Source: Paratrimastix pyriformis
Lineage: Eukaryota > Preaxostyla > Paratrimastigidae
Length of the DNA stretch: 64,000 bases
Reading direction: 5' to 3'
Assembly: GCA_027972325.1 (NCBI GenBank)
Contig: JAPMOS010000171.1
Span: forward strand, 1-64,000
How positions within the stretch are numbered: the stretch's first letter is position 1; each line of letters opens with the position of its first letter. Made by a program: the position numbers and the translations under genes. The notes under the pieces are model-generated. The model ran no database searches and had not been told where the DNA came from. It saw only the letters and a list, made by a program, of their open reading frames with translations. Of the stretch, positions 1-10,137 are shown piece after piece.

Positions 1-2
1 AC

Positions 3-281
3 GCTCCGCTCCACTACCTCCGTTCTTTGAACCTCAAGATCGAAGAAGTCAGGGGTGATCCGGTGATTACCCTGGCCGACGACTCTGCGGTCCCGATTGC
101 TGGCGTGGCAGAGCTTGATCTGATCATTGCCGACCACCCGCACCCGCACTGCCGAGTCTATGCCCTCGATGCCCCGGACGCACCTGCCCAGCTCTCCCTC
201 GGTCAGCCCGAGATCCAGGACTACCTCATCGACCTCCGAGCCCCCTGCCCCCTCCTGTCCCGCGCCTCTTTCTTTGGTTAA
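3..281 (+). CDS. C-terminal end of a retropepsin-like (aspartic protease) protein, partial
   Basis: The frame is open from the left edge and ends in TAA at 279-281, so only the last ~92 residues are present. The stretch DPVITLADDSAVPIAGVAEL resembles the strand pattern TLADGS-xxPVxGxxxL that follows the catalytic Asp in retroviral-type aspartyl proteases, and a later LSLGQPEIQDYLIDL occupies the place of the family's 'LLGxDxLxxxxxxID' segment. The catalytic DTGAS motif itself would lie left of the window and is not seen. It could be the end of an LTR-retrotransposon Gag-Pro protein or a domesticated copy. The assignment rests on pattern similarity only. The 110 bases that follow hold nothing I recognise. 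Confidence 0.35.
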   Translation, partial: APLHYLRSLNLKIEEVRGDPVITLADDSAVPIAGVAELDLIIADHPHPHCRVYALDAPDAPAQLSLGQPEIQDYLIDLRAPCPLLSRASFFG

Positions 282-390
282 GAAAGTTAGTGTTGTGCAT
301 TGCCTGCGTGTGCCTGTTGCTCCCCGGCTCTCCCCCTTGCTTGGAACACGCTCGCTCGGACTCTCGGTCTATCCTGGGGAACTCCAACAA

Positions 391-710
391 TCCATACCGC
401 CGGGATGGATTTTAGTACCCCCGACAAACATCGCGATACGGGTTCTGATGATGTAAATCGATGAGTTTCATCGAAAAAACACTTGGGATGATGTCAGAAC
501 ACCACCCCGAAAAATTCGATTTCTATTGAAAATCCATCGGTATGGATTTTAGTACCCCCGACAAACATCGCGATACGGGTTCTGATGATGTAAATCGATG
601 AGTTTCATCGAAAAAACACTTGGGATGATGTCAGAACACCACCCCGAAAAATTCGATTTCTATTGAAAATCCATACCGCCGGTATGGATTTTAGTACCCC
701 CGACAAACAT
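391..710. repeat. Tandem array of a ~133-bp MITE-like unit with terminal inverted repeats
   Basis: Two near-identical 133-bp units lie at 405-537 and 542-674. A third, cut after 27 bp, starts at 684, and the end of an earlier unit is visible at 391-395. Each unit begins ATGGATTTT and ends AAAATCCAT, a 9-bp inverted repeat. Units are separated by ACCGCCGGT or a shortened form of it, so the joint TCCATACCGCCGGTATGGA is itself almost palindromic. Inside each unit CGATGAGTTTCATCG forms a short hairpin. There is no ORF. This is consistent with a small non-autonomous DNA transposon amplified in tandem. Confidence 0.65.
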
Positions 711-764
711 TTGATGGTTTAGTGGCTCTAACCTTGGGTAATAGCCACACTTGATCCCGCCAAA

Positions 765-1588
765 ATGCCCAAGGAAAGCACTCAGGAACTTCGTGAGACG
801 CGCAGCGGCCGCCGTTACCCGACTCCTCGTCACTCGCGGAATGACTCCTCGGAGGAGGAACCGCGAGGCCATTCGAGGAAACGTGCGCGCGCTGAACCCA
901 AGTCATCCGCCGCCGATGCTGCGCCGGCCTCGCCTCTTCGCCTGGCCACTGTCACCGAAGATGAAGCTGAGCAAGAGGAGACCCAACGCGCCAGCCAGGA
1001 ACACGAGGCGATCGAACAGGAACAAGAGGAGACCCAACATGCCAGCCAGGATGCCGATCAACATCACCCAGTCGTCTTCATTCCATCAGCCGAGCATTCT
1101 TCCAGCAGCGAACATGCGCGGGCGAGCGTGCTACTACCCGAGCCGCCCACCGCCGAGCATGAGCAGACCGCCGAGCCCGAGGAGACCCCTGAGCCTGAGC
1201 CGACCACCGAGCCCGTGCCTGAGCAGACCACCATCGAACCTTTGGAGACCACCACAACTGAACCCGAGGTGACTACCTCCGACCCTGTGCAGGCCACCAC
1301 CACCGAACCCGCAGAACCCTCAGAACCCGAACCGGCGCAGTCCGAACTCCAGCAAACCGGCACAGAACCGGAAGCCGCCGAGCAGTCCGTCCCTGGTGAA
1401 CCCGAGCAGCCCGCCGAACCCGAGCAGCCCGCCGAACCTGAGCTGACCCCCGAACCCGAGCAGACCGCAGCCCCTCCTCCGACGCCCTCAAAGCAGCCCC
1501 CCCAACGCCGGACCGCCCCTCCGTCGTCGTCGCTTGCCCCTCCTCCGAAACCGAGGGCGGGTTCGCCTCCCAAGAAACTGCCCGACTC
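765..1588 (+). pseudogene. Pro/Glu/Thr-rich protein of unknown function, 5' part, interrupted by LINE-A
   Basis: The ORF begins at ATG 765 and encodes a basic, Ser/Arg-rich start (RHSRNDSSEEEPRGHSRKRAR) followed by ~200 residues of low-complexity repeats built on EPEQPAEPE and TTEPxxTT. At 1588 the reading frame enters the (TG)n tail of a LINE, so residues after LPDS are not native. The 12-bp sequence ACTGCCCGACTC ending at 1588 recurs at 2905-2916, on the other side of the LINE, which shows that the locus was once continuous. No catalytic domain is recognisable. It could be a host protein or the Gag-like part of an element. Confidence 0.4.
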
Positions 1589-2904
1589 GTGTGTGTGTGT
1601 GATACTTCCCGGCTTGCGCCGAGTCCGGAATCGGGCCGAAGCCCGCGGGTGACATGATCCCCCCCGGGCCGCCTTCCCGCAGGACAAGTCCTGCAGAAAG
1701 AGCACCCCAGGGAGTTCATGGGTCGGCTACCGTCCCCCCAGGGGCGGTCTCCGCCGACTTCCGGACTACAGCTCTTCTTTCATTCCTGCCTCGAATTTTT
1801 CGCACTTCTTCCTTTGCTGAATCGCTATGAGCATCGTTTTCCTGATTCCTGCCAGCTCGCTTCCCACCTCCTTTTGAGTGTCTTCATCCACAATTCCCAT
1901 TTCCGCTGCCAGTCTACATGCATTCGCGTATTCCATCTTAAAGCCGCACTTCGCTCTCAACCTCCTCACCACCTTCGTCACCACCGCCTCCGATATCCCC
2001 CTCCAGTTGTAAAGCGTTTCCCCATCTCTCGGGCGGCCCTCATAGTTTACCTGCACCATGCGACTCCCGGCCTCCTTCCTCAACATCGCCTCCAAAGCCC
2101 ACAACGGGGCTGGATCCATCGGGAATCTCTCCCTAGCCCGCCCATTCTCAAACATCAGAATCCCCACATCAAACCGCGCCTTCCCCACCACTTTCCTCCC
2201 AGTGCGCCAGAAACTCGGCTCCCAAAAAGCAAACCCACCCTCCTGGATGATGAAAAGCTCACGCATCTGAATGTCCCCCTTGATCGCCAAGCTCACACCG
2301 TGCTTCGGCTCACCCCCCGGCTGGATTCTGTTCGCTTTCCCTTCCCCGTACGGCACAATAACAATGCATCTAAACGCTCTTTTCCCTCCTCTACCAATCG
2401 GACTCTCCGCCCACTCTCCAATTGCTCGGAAAAACCGATCCATCTCCTCCTGGGGGTTATATTCCGGATTCGCATAAATCAACAAGTCCCGATTCTCCTT
2501 AAATAGCCCGTACCCATCCACCGAACCTCCCAGGAACCAGTCTTCCTTACTCGGCGTTCTATACTCTGGGAAACTGAGATCCGCATTCCCTGGGTGCGAA
2601 AACGCCATCACCGTTAGGCTTCCCGCCTGTCTCAGCAACGAAGATATAGTGTGGGGAGTCGTCCATTGGTTCCTCAGCGTACTCATATGCGTCCGCCCCT
2701 CCTTTACTGTCGTGCTTTTCCCTTCCTCATATCGGTCACACATCTCAGCTACCTCTGTCGAGAACGTTTCCCAAAAACTGTCCCATGTTCTCGCCGAAAC
2801 CATCTCCCCGGGACCTCTCCATCAATTGCCATAGCCTCACCTTCGTGATCTGCCTGCCCCTTATCTTCACACACTCTCCCATCGGCTCTACCCACTTCTC
2901 CTCG
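1589..2904 (-). mobile_element. LINE-A: 5'-truncated copy of the LINE-B/C family
   Basis: This minus-strand insertion matches the 3' end of LINE-B (22951-24212) almost base for base. It starts, in its own orientation, inside the region between the zinc knuckle and the C-terminal domain, and ends in a (CA)n tail, seen as TGTGTGTGTG at 1589-1600. Flanks carry a 12-bp target-site duplication, ACTGCCCGACTC, at 1577-1588 and 2905-2916. Because both copies of the duplication are perfect and the homology with LINE-B stops exactly at 2904, the boundaries are firm. 5' truncation is the usual outcome of target-primed reverse transcription. Confidence 0.85.
1766..2803 (-). CDS. LINE C-terminal domain (Dam-methyltransferase-like pattern), LINE-A copy
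   Basis: This is the longest uninterrupted copy of the domain that closes the LINE polyprotein after RNase H and the zinc knuckle (345 codons here; the start Met is internal). The visible order is RNQWTTPHTISSLLRQ, then FSHPGNADLSFPEY, DWFLGG, LLIYANPEYNP, FRCIVIVPYG and FAFWEPSFW, and a helical basic tail ending at TAG 1766. The sequence W-T-T-P near the start, an N-P-x-Y motif about 90 residues later and a following hydrophobic strand ending in P recall phage Dam-type N6-adenine methyltransferases (WxTP, then NPPY). Pro 3 of the NPPY motif is Glu here, so catalysis is doubtful. The domain recurs in LINE-B and LINE-C. The methyltransferase relation is an inference. Confidence 0.6.
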   Translation of the reverse strand: MVSARTWDSFWETFSTEVAEMCDRYEEGKSTTVKEGRTHMSTLRNQWTTPHTISSLLRQAGSLTVMAFSHPGNADLSFPEYRTPSKEDWFLGGSVDGYGLFKENRDLLIYANPEYNPQEEMDRFFRAIGEWAESPIGRGGKRAFRCIVIVPYGEGKANRIQPGGEPKHGVSLAIKGDIQMRELFIIQEGGFAFWEPSFWRTGRKVVGKARFDVGILMFENGRARERFPMDPAPLWALEAMLRKEAGSRMVQVNYEGRPRDGETLYNWRGISEAVVTKVVRRLRAKCGFKMEYANACRLAAEMGIVDEDTQKEVGSELAGIRKTMLIAIQQRKKCEKFEAGMKEEL

Positions 2905-2916
2905 ACTGCCCGACTC

Positions 2917-3683
2917 CATCCCGCCCAAGACGCCAGACAGGGCCCCCCGGCTATCAAGAGGTCCGCTCCCATTCCACCGACATCGATCCTGGCAACCCAG
3001 CGTTCACCGCCGCCGCCGGCTGCTGGTTCAATCGTTGCTCTCAAGACGCCTCCGCCTCCGGCATCCGTGCCTTCCAGAACCCCACGTGCAGCCCCTGTCG
3101 CGTCCTCCGCCTCACGTGCAGCCCCGGTCACCGCCACGAGCACTACTGCCACGCCTCCAGCAGTGGCTCCGGGTCGGGCTTCCGTGCCTCCCAGAACCCA
3201 CGTGCAGCCCCGGTCACCGCCACGAGCACGACTGCAAAGCCTCCAGCAGTGGCTCCGGATCGAGCTTCCGTGCCTCCCAGAACGCCCCGCACCGCCACGA
3301 GTTCCACGTCATCGCGTCCAGCAGCAGTCCCTCCCACAACTTCGAGTCCTCCGCCTCTGTCGTCGTCGAACACCGCCCCCCCGCCCCTCAATCGGTCTGT
3401 TTTTCTGTTTTACCTCTTGTGGGTTCCTTAAAACCTCTCCTCCAGGATCTACCTCGTCTGGCAATCGGAGACAAAGGAAGTGTTGAAACTCACTCGACAG
3501 GCATTTTACGAACGGATCTTTCCCAAGCTGCTGGCAAGTTGGTTCCCGAGCACAAACCATCTGAATCGCGGTCTCATCGTCCCTGTTCATTTTTTCGAGA
3601 CCATGGCTGAGTACCGACTCTCCGGTGCCATCTGTGTTGAGATGCACAAGGTACTTAACCGGTTGGGACTCACCTTCGGGAAA
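2917..3683 (+). other. Continuation of the interrupted locus; low-complexity Pro/Ala/Ser coding-like DNA, no firm gene
   Basis: After the second target-site duplication the sequence is GC-rich and keeps long open frames in several phases because it is built from imperfect repeats (units such as GCCTCCAGCAGTGGCTCCGG recur at about 3160 and 3240). After removal of LINE-A, the frame of the upstream Pro/Glu-rich ORF continues through 3035-3610, but a neighbouring frame gives a more similar Pro/Ala/Thr-rich composition, so a frameshift may have occurred. From about 3480 to 3683 I see no recognisable domain. Confidence 0.3.
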
Positions 3684-3705
3684 GGAACACTTTATTGTGT
3701 TCCTC

Positions 3706-3829
3706 GGAGTAGAGATATTCTCTACTCGTTTGAAGTGATGCGTTCGGCGCATCTTCCTACCTCGCGCAAAGAAGAAAAGAATCAACCGGATACCGGCACG
3801 AATAGCCAGCTACACCCCGGTTCGCGCAC
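3706..3829 (+). repeat. DIRS-1 left inverted terminal repeat
   Basis: This ~124-bp segment, from GGAGTAGAGATATTCTC to GGTTCGCGCAC, is the reverse complement of 10334-10457. Just outside it lies the hairpin GGAACACTTTATTGTGTTCC (3684-3703), which is copied in inverse orientation into the internal complementary region but is absent from the right terminus. This is how DIRS elements mark their unequal ends. Confidence 0.85.
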
Positions 3830-4056
3830 GAATCTTCTTTCTTCAGACGCAAAATGGAGCCCTCCGTCTCGAGGTCGGCTCCCTTGTTGTTTTTCGACCA
3901 GTTTTCACGCGGTTCGACTTGTGAACCGTGTTGGATTGGTTTTGCGGTGATTCGGACTGACCGATCATCTGTTTTTCTCGCATAGTCCCTCTCCCGCTCC
4001 GCCGGTTTCGGCGAACGAGCCTTCGGTTTCTGTGCCTATGGAGACTATGTGCGTGA

Positions 4057-6456
4057 ATGCGGCCATGTCTGCTGCTCTTTCACGGTCTTCGATCATCTCA
4101 TTCTTTCCCTGACCGTAGGAGCCCTACTTTGGCGCTCTTGCCTGTCGGGAAGCTTCTTTCGGCCAATTCGGTCGCGGTGGAGAAGTCTGTCGTTCTGTTT
4201 GGCACGACTCACCTCCTTCACATCATCTCATCTGATCCCGGTCCGCTCGGTAGGGCCGACCTTTCTCTTGGCCAGTTTGCTGGGGCGAGGCTTTCGGCCG
4301 CGCCGGCGCCTCCGGTGCCCGACGTCCCGCGTCCCGCACCTCCCGCGGTTGTTTCCGCCACGGTGGCTTCCTCCCCGGTGGCTCCTGCCCCGGTGGCGGC
4401 GGCCGTCACGCCATCGGCTCCGGCTCCGGCGGCTCTCTTGCCTGCGGCTGGCGTTGCGCCTCTCTTGCCTGCGGCGGGCGTGGCGCCTCTCTTGCCTGCG
4501 GCGGGCGTTGCGAGTGGTGCGGCGGCTCCCGCTCTCCCCTCGCCCTTCGTCCAATCCGGGGCTCCGGCCTCGGCCTCCGCGCGCGCCTCGTCTTCGACGC
4601 CTGGCGGGGCTGGGGTTGCTCTGGCGCCCCCACTCCCCCCGCCCTCGGCCTTGCCCTCGATGGCCCACGGCTGGCCCTCTTCGCCCGGGGGTCTTGCTTC
4701 TCTCCTCGAGGAGGGGCTCCACTTTCCGCGGATTCCTCCTCCGCCGGCCCCCTTTGTCCCCGCCCCGGTCCGCCTGCCCGCGGACCTCGAGTCCCCGCCG
4801 CACCAGGCTTGTGGCCGCACTCGGCCGCGGGAACGCCCCTCGGCCGACTCTTCTGACGAGGAGTCTTCGGCCTCTTCGGTTCCCTCTCTGGAATTCCTTG
4901 GGGAGTCTACCCCGGTCTACGAGTCGCCTCCGTCTTCGCCCCGGCCGCCGCCATCGCCTCGTCCTCCGCTTCGTTCGCCTCTGGCTTCTCAGGCCCCTAA
5001 TGCTTTGACCCTGGCCGCCTACCTGGCCAGGAACCCTCTGCGCTCTTCGAGCGCGGGCCTTGTGTCCACTCCCCCCCTCGTCGGGGAGCCTGCGGCTGCG
5101 CCGCCTTCCCGTTTCGCGGGGGGCCCCCCAGCTGTGTCGGCCACGTGCACTCCGCTTCCGGCGGCCCCCCTCCTCGCTGGGGTGCCCCCGGTGGCCACGG
5201 CCACGTGTACCCCTGTACCTTCGGGTTGCGCCTTCGGCTTGCCCTCGTCCCAACTCGGGCAGGGTGGTGCCCTTTCCTCGGCCCCCGCTTGTGGGAGCTT
5301 GTCGTTGCCTCCGGGCACGTCGCCTGAGGTGGCTCTCCTCTTCCGGCTCATGGAGGAACGGTTCGCGGCCCTCGCGGCCCAAACCGGTGGGGCGGCGGTT
5401 GTACCGCCTGGCGTTCTCCCACCCGCTAAGGAGTCCTACAAGGACTACCTTCGGCGGGTGGGGGTGCCTGAAGACAGGGGGTCGCTGACCCCCTTTGTCC
5501 CCCATTTTCCTTTGGCCGCGGCTGTTGACCTCGCCGAATTTGGTGGGGCTACCGTCAACTTGTCGACGGTGCCTCCGGATGTGGTTGCGCGGGCGCGGGA
5601 GCTGCTGGTGGCAGCGATCCCTGACCTCCGGTCCGAGTGGCCAGACGAAATCGCTGATAATATTCAGCGGAGCTGTCTGGCCGATATGTTACGACTTCCC
5701 TGCCCCAGGGGTTTTCCCCTGGGAGCGCCGTTGACTCCACCTGAGGAGTGCGCGCGGGGGGGTGAGACCGCGGACGCCCAACGTCGGCGCGAGGTGGACT
5801 CGCGCCGCATTCGTACCCACGTACAGTTCTTGTTGCTTAAGGCGAGGGGCCTGGAGCTCACCCGCCTCGGCCTCAAGGGACTTGAGGCCGCTCTCCCCGG
5901 GGCGGTGGCTGAGGCGCTGGGACCCGACCTGCAGCCGGCTGCGCAACTTGTGGCCGGTCGGCTGCTGGAGCGCGTCCGTCCCCTCATCGGGGATTGCCTC
6001 TCCACGCTGGGGGTGGTGGCGGCCCAGATCAACGCGGAAGCCTCCACGGAGACTAACAAGTTGAGGAAGATCTGGGCCGCCGTGGTTTCTTGGTCTAAGC
6101 TTAAAGCTTGGATCGCCAAGAAACTCTCCGAGAGGTCCCTCTACGCGGACCAGCCGGCAGTCCAAGCCAAGCTGCCGGACCCTGCGCGGCTTCTCTGGGC
6201 CCCCGAGGTGGTGGCCGCTCAGCTGGACGGTCAAAAGGCCACTGTCGAGGGGGACAAGGTGGAGAGGAGCCTCTCCCGCCGTGGCGAAGGGTCTCAGCGC
6301 CCCTTCCGGCCCCGCAATCGTCAGCAGAAGCGCCCGCGCCAGGAGCCCCGTCCGAAGGCCCCCGAGTCTCGACCGGCTGCGCCTCCTCGCCCTCCGGCCC
6401 CGCACCCTCCTCAACAGGCGGGCCGTGGACGGGGCGCTCCGTTCCATAAAAAGTAG
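4057..6456 (+). CDS. DIRS-1 Gag-like protein
   Basis: A single 799-codon frame runs to TAG at 6454. The first ~400 residues are Ala/Pro/Ser-rich with short repeats (three copies of LLPAAGVAP). Residues ~440-700 look like a folded, helical domain (KDYLRRVGVPEDRGSLTPFV, ELLVAAIPDLRSEWPDEIADN, RIRTHVQFLLLKARGLEL). The C-terminus is strongly basic (RPFRPRNRQQKRPRQEPRPK) and ends GRGRGAPFHKK, as expected of a nucleic-acid-binding Gag. Its position 5' of RT fits DIRS ORF1. The exact start is uncertain because several in-frame codons are possible. Confidence 0.65.
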   Translation: MRPCLLLFHGLRSSHSFPDRRSPTLALLPVGKLLSANSVAVEKSVVLFGTTHLLHIISSDPGPLGRADLSLGQFAGARLSAAPAPPVPDVPRPAPPAVVSATVASSPVAPAPVAAAVTPSAPAPAALLPAAGVAPLLPAAGVAPLLPAAGVASGAAAPALPSPFVQSGAPASASARASSSTPGGAGVALAPPLPPPSALPSMAHGWPSSPGGLASLLEEGLHFPRIPPPPAPFVPAPVRLPADLESPPHQACGRTRPRERPSADSSDEESSASSVPSLEFLGESTPVYESPPSSPRPPPSPRPPLRSPLASQAPNALTLAAYLARNPLRSSSAGLVSTPPLVGEPAAAPPSRFAGGPPAVSATCTPLPAAPLLAGVPPVATATCTPVPSGCAFGLPSSQLGQGGALSSAPACGSLSLPPGTSPEVALLFRLMEERFAALAAQTGGAAVVPPGVLPPAKESYKDYLRRVGVPEDRGSLTPFVPHFPLAAAVDLAEFGGATVNLSTVPPDVVARARELLVAAIPDLRSEWPDEIADNIQRSCLADMLRLPCPRGFPLGAPLTPPEECARGGETADAQRRREVDSRRIRTHVQFLLLKARGLELTRLGLKGLEAALPGAVAEALGPDLQPAAQLVAGRLLERVRPLIGDCLSTLGVVAAQINAEASTETNKLRKIWAAVVSWSKLKAWIAKKLSERSLYADQPAVQAKLPDPARLLWAPEVVAAQLDGQKATVEGDKVERSLSRRGEGSQRPFRPRNRQQKRPRQEPRPKAPESRPAAPPRPPAPHPPQQAGRGRGAPFHKK

Positions 6457-6739
6457 ATCGCCGCTCCCCTACCGCCCGAATATGATGGCGTCGTCCCTTC
6501 GATCGTCTCTGGGGCGGGGAGGGGGGAACTTGTGCCGACTTGCGTCGACATTTCGCGCCCGGGCGGGCTGGCCGTGTCGGAGTCTCTCTTCCTGGGGCCG
6601 TTTCGGTCTCCGGAGGAGCAGGCTCTCGCGGCTGGGTTGCCCCCGGGTGACCTGACTCTGGAGTCGGTCCTCTCGACTTTCTCCGGAGGTCCCCTCACTG
6701 GAGGGCCCAGACTTTGCGGGGGGCGCGTCCCCGGGGGTC

Positions 6740-8852
6740 TTGGCCGAGAGGGTGTGGGCGCAGTCGGCGTCCTTGTCTCTGGACCAGGCCTTGGAGCTCA
6801 ATCGAGTCTCGGCCGGCTCATCTCCAGTGGGGGGCCGTCTCAACAGGTTTCAGGCGGCCTGGGACGGGCTGCGGTTCCAGTCGGATTGGAGCCGTGGGGT
6901 GATTGGGCGGGGTCTCGAGCTGGAGTGGCTCTCCTCTCCCCCGGAACATTGCATCCGGTCCTCTCAGATTCCGCTTTCGGCCGAGGACTCGGCTGCCTTA
7001 GGGGAGGAAATCTCTGCCTTCAGGGAGGCAGGTGCCGTGAAGGAGGTGGCCCCTTCGTTCGCCAGGGCGGTCCTCCCTCTCTTCACGGTCCCCAAGAAGG
7101 ACGGCGGGAGGATGGGGGTGATCAATGCCGCCCCACTGAACGAGTACGTCTCCTGCCCTCACTTCAGGGTGGAGGGCTTGTCAGTGGCGGCGGCCCTGAT
7201 CCAGAAGGGCGAGTGGCTGATGAGCTTGGATTTTTCCAAGGCCTATCTCCACGTCCCTTTGCCTCCCGCCACCTCGAGGTACCTTTGCTTCGAGTGGGAG
7301 GGGAAGACCTGGGCGTTCGTGGCCATGCCTTTTGGCTCAACGTTGCCCCTCGAGTCTTTACCAAGCTCATGAGGGTCCCGATTGCGGAGATCAGGTTTCG
7401 AGGTGTCAGGATTTCCATTTACCTCGACGATATCATGATTGTCGGGTCCTCGAAGGAGGAGGCTCTTCGGCACACAGTTTTCGTTGTGCTGCTCCTGACC
7501 GAGTTGGGCTTCGTCTTCAATGTGAAGAAGTGCACGAAGTCCCCAACGACGTGCCTCGAACATTTGGGCATGTTAGTGGACTCGGTCAGGATGTCCTTCC
7601 GGGTTCCCCCTCACAAGGTGGTGGCGACCTTGGAGTTGATCAAGGGAGCCTTGGGAAGGGGCCAGGACAGGCCTTTCTCGGTGAGGGAGCTCGCCAGACT
7701 GGCGGGTTCGCTCTCCTGTCTGCGGGACGCGGTTCTCCCGACCCACCTTTACACTCACAACCTTCTCCGGTTGGCGTCCAGAACGAGACGTTCCCCCGGG
7801 GGGTGGGAGGCTCGCACGGTTCTCGACGACTTGTCGCGTGCGGACCTCGAGTGGTGGAGGGACAATCTGAAGGGCTTCAACGGTGCGTCTTTCGCGCTGC
7901 CGCGCCCCCAGGTTGTCATCCAGACGGACGCGTCTTTCTTCGCGTGGGCGGGGATTCTTCGGACAAACCGTGGCCTATACCAGGAGACCAGGGGCATCTG
8001 GCCTCCGGAGCTGTGTCCCCATTCGATTTCCCCCCTCGAGTTGGAGGCGGGCATCCTGACGCTCAGGGCTCTGGCGCCCCTGGTGAGGGGCCAGCAGGTG
8101 CTTTGGCGCTGCGACAACAGTGCAGTGGTCTGGAGTGTGTCCAAGTGGAAGAGCATGTCCCCCGAAATGAATGCGGGGTTGCGACGGCTCTTTGCTCTGG
8201 TCACCGAGTTGGGGATCCGGTTGGTGACTCAACACGTGCCGGGTTGCGAGAACCGCCGCCCGGACTTCCTGTCGCGGTGGCTCGACCCGGAGGACTGGAT
8301 GCTCCACCCGGAGGTGTTTCGGGTGGTCTCGTCGCTGTGGGGTCCGTTTCAGGTGGATGCCTTTGCCACGGCGGGAAACCATTTGCTCCCCCGGTGGTGG
8401 TCGCGCCTGTCGGAGGTGGGTTGCGAGGCGGTCGACGCTCTCAAGCAGGATTTTCGAAGGTCCTGGCTTGGTGCAATCCTCCTTTCTCCCTTCTTTTGCC
8501 TCTCCTGCGGAGGCTGGCGTCCCAGCGAGCGACTGCGGTGGTTTGCGTCCCAGTGTGGCCATCGCAACCGTGGTGGCCCCTGCTTCTGCGCCTGCTGGTC
8601 CGGCCGCCCTTGCGGCTGCCAGTGTCGCCGGACCTGTTTCTGCCGCAGTCCACCCTCAACCGTGCTCCGTTGGGTGCTCCGTCTTGGCCAGTCTGGGTGG
8701 TGCGACTGTCGGGCCATCCTCGGGTACGGGAACAGGCCAGGCTGGCCTTCGGCCCGCGTCTGTCCGTCCCGTCGGACGAACTGGTCTCCCTCCTTCCCTC
8801 GGGGTGGGAGGGCGTCGAGCCGAGGAGCTCGAGTGCCCGGATTGCTGGGTAG
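6740..8852 (+). pseudogene. DIRS-1 reverse transcriptase-RNase H, frameshifted
   Basis: The RT begins in one frame (VLPLFTVPKKDGGRMGVINA, MSLDFSKAYLHVPLPP, FVAMPFGSTLP), shifts by one base near 7340, and continues in the next frame with FTKLM and the catalytic YLDD box (ISIYLDDIMIV, about 7420-7435). RNase H follows, with VIQTDASFFAWAG, LELEAGILTLRAL, WRCDNSAVVW and VPGCENRRPDFLSR. A second shift near 8460 moves to the frame carrying LAWCNPPFSLLLPLLRRL and VWPSQPWWPLLL, a module typical of DIRS and related elements after RNase H. The order of domains and motifs is unambiguous. The two shifts make this copy non-functional unless they are assembly errors. Confidence 0.85.
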
Positions 8853-9890
8853 ATTGTTGCGACGAGGTCGGGATCGAGGCGGATTCCTCTGCTGAGGAGG
8901 AGGCTCTGCCTGATGTGGGGGGAACCTCGGCTGCTCCCTTCCGCTCAAGGCTCCCTGACGGTTTGTCGGTCCGGGCGCAAAGCCTTATCGGTGGACGCCT
9001 GGAAATCTCGACCCAGAGGGCCTATGCCGCCGCTTGGAAACGCTATTGTTCATGGTGCGAGCGGGGGGGTCGGGACCCGTGTGTACGGGACCGGACAGCC
9101 CTGGCCATTCAGACGGCCAATTTCGTCGCTGACGAGCAGGCGGAGCTCCACCTGGGCTACTCAGCCTGCAAGACCCGTGTGGCTGCGATTTCGACGAGTC
9201 TGAAGCCGATTTTGGGCTTCGCTGTCGGGGAAGAGCCGACGGTTTCCGCTCTGATGACCGGAGTTCGGAAGGTTCGCCCTGAGGTTCCCCGGTACTCAGA
9301 CCACCCAGATTTGGGTCTGATATGGTCCTTGTTCGACCGCTGGGGGGCCAACGACGGGCTCGAGGATTGGCGTCTGGGCCAAGGTCTCTGCTCTTCTCTT
9401 GATTTTCGGGCTCCGCAAGGCGGACCAGGTGCGCATCGACCTGTCTCGGTCCGATGTTGGCAAGGATGCGCTGCGTTTTCGCGCGCTGACAAAGGAGTCT
9501 CGCGCGATGTTGTGGGTAACGCAGCCTATTCCCGCTTGCCCAGAGCACCCATGCCGTTGCGCGGTGGCAGCGGTGGAGGAGCTCCTGGAGAGGCGCCCGT
9601 TGGCGGCCCCGAAGGAGCCTCTGTTCGTGAGCTTCCGGTCGGGATCGCCGTGCACGGCGAAGTGGCTCGGCTCTTGCGTCAAGAAGCTCATGCTGGAAGC
9701 CGGGATTGATCCGGTGAAGTTCAAACCTCATTGTCTGAGAGGTATGGGTTCTTCTCGAGCGTTGGAGGCCGGGATTCCGGAAGCGCTCGTGCTTCTTCAG
9801 TTCCGTTGGTCCTCCCGCTCCGATACCTTCACAAGGTTCTATCTGCGCAGTCAAAAGCTGCAGCAGCTGGGGGCAGCAGTTTACGCCTGA
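8853..9890 (+). pseudogene. DIRS-1 tyrosine recombinase, frameshifted
   Basis: The N-terminal SAM-like DNA-binding half is read in one frame (STQRAYAAAWKRYCSWCERG, FVADEQAELHLGYSACKTRV). A shift near 9400 leads to the catalytic half: IFGLRKADQVRIDLS supplies the first Arg, FKPHCLRGMGSSRALEAG the His-x-x-Arg box, FRWSS the Trp position, and FTRFYLRSQ the nucleophilic Tyr. The gene ends with TGA at 9888. In DIRS elements this enzyme integrates the circular cDNA. The start is approximate. Confidence 0.8.
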
Positions 9891-10137
9891 CTCCCTCGGG
9901 TTCTCCGCTGGCGTCGCCGGTCAGGGGTTGGGGGTTGGTGGCGGCGCTTTCTTTCTTTCTCGGTCAGCGCCGGCTTGAGTAAGTAGTAACCTGTTGTGGT
10001 TTTCCCAATAAGAGTGTGGTTTCTCCTTTTATTTTTCTTTGCGTCTGCTCCCCGCGCTCGGGCGGGGTTCCTCCGCTAGGCGACTCTCGCTGCGGGGTGT
10101 GGTGGTGCCTCGTTCGTGAGGCTTGTGATCTCTCCTG

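Noticed and set aside
4049-5505. Long Arg-rich frames on both strands opposite DIRS-1 gag
   Set aside because: They are GC-driven shadow frames of the Gag ORF, with no motifs.
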